Shown: positions 62,746-64,000 of the stretch, piece after piece
Layout of the letters: each line of letters opens with the position of its first letter
Numbering within the stretch: position 1 is the stretch's first letter
The notes under the pieces: model-generated
Databases searched by the model: none
Told to the model about the DNA's origin: nothing
What the model saw: only the letters and a program-made list of their open reading frames with translations
Position numbers and translations under genes: made by a program
Assembly: GCA_020632955.1 (NCBI GenBank)
Contig: JACKEO010000008.1
Coordinates: 136,890 to 200,889 of the forward strand
Direction: 5' to 3'
Length of the DNA stretch: 64,000 bases
Source: Alphaproteobacteria bacterium
Lineage (GTDB): Bacteria; Myxococcota_A; UBA796; GCA-2862545

Positions 62746-64000
62746 GCTTCACCTGGATTCCCATCTACGAGCAGCTCGCCGACAAGCTCGTCGGCTGGCG
62801 CGACCGCCAGGGTGAGTTGGTCGCCTTCCTGCGGACGCTGGCCGACAAGAAGCTCCTGGTGATCAGCCTGGAGGACAAGGGCGCGAAGGGTGCTCAGCCC
62901 CTCGCCGAGATCGACCCGTTCACGTTCTTCGCGGTGTTCAACCGCGGTCTGCGGACCGAGAATCGCCAGGCGCTGATGGCGGAGATCCTCCGGTTCCTGG
63001 GGCTCGACCCAGGGGTGCCGACCGACTTCGACGGGATCCCGGTGGTGGACCTGCGCCGGTCGTGGTTCTTCCCCTACGCGAAGGACCGCAAGCCCGACGA
63101 CATCCCGTCCCTCTGGGACCTGTTCGCCCAGGCGGTGCGTGGCGGGCCGGCGGGAGTCGACGCTGCGACGTTCGACCGCTGCCTCTCGGTCAAGACCGTC
63201 GGGCTTGCCAAGCTGACGATGGGCCTGTTCTGGGTTCGGCCGCGCGCGTTCCTTCCAGTGGACAGCAGGACCCGCGAGTACCTCGAGAACAACCGGATCG
63301 AGGTGCCGTCGACAGCGTCGTGGACGGACTACCAATCACTCACCGAGCGCGTCCGCGGTTCGCTCGGTAGCGACTTCGCCGCCATCTCCGTCGCCGCCTA
63401 CGAGGGCAAGGAGCCCGCACCGGAGGGTCAACGCTATTGGGCTGGCGGCCACCAGTTCGGTGAGGAGTCGCAGCTCCAGCGGTTCAAGGACACGCGTCGC
63501 TGGGAGATCGGCTGGCCGAAGGATGCAACCACCAAGGGGGCCAAGGGCGCCTGGGAGCGCATCGGCCACATCCGACCCGGCGACCTGTTCGCCATCAAGG
63601 GCTACGGCGGTCGCAACCACCTTCGCATCCACGAGGTGGCTCGGGTAGTCGCAGTCGACGCGGACACTGGGAAGCTCACGTTCGAGCCGATCGCCCGCGA
63701 ACTGTTCCGAGGCAAGGCGCCTGGTCCGCCCGGAGACGGCACCTGGTTCGAGACGCTGGTCGAGGTCTCCAACCCGGACGCGGTCGCGGCGATCTTCGGC
63801 GCCGGCACCAGCACACCGCGCAAGGCCACGCCGGACCTCCCCCTCAACCTCATCCTGTACGGTCCGCCCGGCACCGGAAAGACGTGGGAGCTGCTGCGCC
63901 ACATTCGGCCTCGCTTCGACCTCGACGACGCCGTGCCGGTGCGCTCGATGCCGGACGTGGCCGGGCTGACGTGGTTCCAGGTGGTCGCCCTCGCGCTCCA
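62742..64000 (+). CDS. McrB-like AAA+ GTPase with PUA/EVE-like reader domain, cut by window end
   Basis: The frame is open from ATG 62742 to the window edge (419 complete codons). The N-terminal ~220 residues match the 'AAA-family ATPase, McrB-associated' module ('IDPFTFFAVFNRGL', 'SWFFPYAKDRKPDDIP', 'MGLFWVRPRAFLPVD'). The middle segment ('YWAGGHQFGEESQLQRF', 'ERIGHIRPGDLFAIKGYGG', then 'LRIHEVARVVAVDADTGKL') looks like a PUA/EVE-type domain that reads modified bases. Walker A is GPPGTGKT (G374-T381) at the start of the AAA+ domain. McrBC restricts modified DNA; a McrC nuclease partner is expected just downstream but lies outside the window. Confidence 0.83.
   Translation, partial: MSFTWIPIYEQLADKLVGWRDRQGELVAFLRTLADKKLLVISLEDKGAKGAQPLAEIDPFTFFAVFNRGLRTENRQALMAEILRFLGLDPGVPTDFDGIPVVDLRRSWFFPYAKDRKPDDIPSLWDLFAQAVRGGPAGVDAATFDRCLSVKTVGLAKLTMGLFWVRPRAFLPVDSRTREYLENNRIEVPSTASWTDYQSLTERVRGSLGSDFAAISVAAYEGKEPAPEGQRYWAGGHQFGEESQLQRFKDTRRWEIGWPKDATTKGAKGAWERIGHIRPGDLFAIKGYGGRNHLRIHEVARVVAVDADTGKLTFEPIARELFRGKAPGPPGDGTWFETLVEVSNPDAVAAIFGAGTSTPRKATPDLPLNLILYGPPGTGKTWELLRHIRPRFDLDDAVPVRSMPDVAGLTWFQVVALAL

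Overview
This is a GC-rich chromosomal window, probably from a myxobacterium or close relative (Myxococcota, Polyangia/Nannocystis-like). The inference rests on several traits: a Ser/Thr kinase fused to a NACHT NTPase; many lipoproteins whose lipobox is followed by Asp/Thr/Pro/Gly-rich linkers; a DUF1552 plus DUF1592/DUF1588 pair; an FG-GAP/UnbV protein; and sterol-type enzymes, which some Nannocystineae are known to have. No rRNA, tRNA or CRISPR array was seen. Taxonomy is not proven.

Left part, 1-42.2 kb (very GC-rich, both strands, mostly short operons with 1-30 bp overlaps). 1-2060 holds the C-terminal part of the kinase-NACHT protein. 2.3-6.2 kb encodes three tandem paralogous NHL-propeller lipoproteins and a small haem-binding lipoprotein. 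6.3-8.7 kb has a RIO-type kinase with a basic tail and two small membrane/TPR proteins. 8.7-18.6 kb (minus strand) carries envelope and secreted proteins: a lipoprotein, a GHL10 glycosidase-like protein, DUF1552, DUF1592/1588, an SGNH-TPR protein, an alpha/beta-hydrolase lipoprotein and a PQQ-type propeller. 18.9-40.1 kb mixes membrane glycosyltransferase-like proteins and lipoproteins with steroid/lipid enzymes: a steroid 5-alpha-reductase homologue, a DHCR7-like sterol reductase, a sterol-desaturase-superfamily hydroxylase, a 3-beta-HSD-type dehydrogenase fused to an EthD-like domain, three SDRs and an SRPBCC protein. 40.2-42.2 kb is a CehA/McbA-type PHP metallohydrolase.

Boundary, 42,226-42,743. 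This stretch has no intact gene. It contains a start-less open frame ending in a helix-turn-helix like those of recombinases and small regulators. I read it as the scar of a mobile element at the edge of the next region.

Right part, 42.7-64.0 kb. This is an anti-phage defence island, all on the plus strand and nearly gap-free. Part A (42.7-59.0 kb) contains a 1.7-kb-residue YprA/DUF1998 helicase ending in a nuclease-like domain, an OLD-type ABC ATPase with an overlapping TOPRIM-like gene, a DrmD-like SNF2 helicase, a DrmMI-like Eco57I-class methyltransferase and a Rad50/DUF2326-like ATPase. As I recall the literature, YprA helicase + DrmD + DrmMI is the core of the ARMADA systems that link DISARM and Druantia. 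Part B (59.1 kb to the right edge) contains a CBS-domain protein with a HEPN-like Rx4H motif, a compact SF2 helicase, a PD-(D/E)XK-like protein, a 24-residue coupled mini-ORF and an McrB-like GTPase cut by the window end. Likely division of labour: the methyltransferase marks self DNA, the helicases and ATPases sense and process unmarked DNA, and the nuclease-like domains (helicase C-terminus, TOPRIM, PD-(D/E)XK, and McrC presumably downstream) are effectors. The CBS-HEPN protein may be a back-up RNase toxin. Part B and the TOPRIM pair look like inserted modules and are the best candidates for something undescribed.
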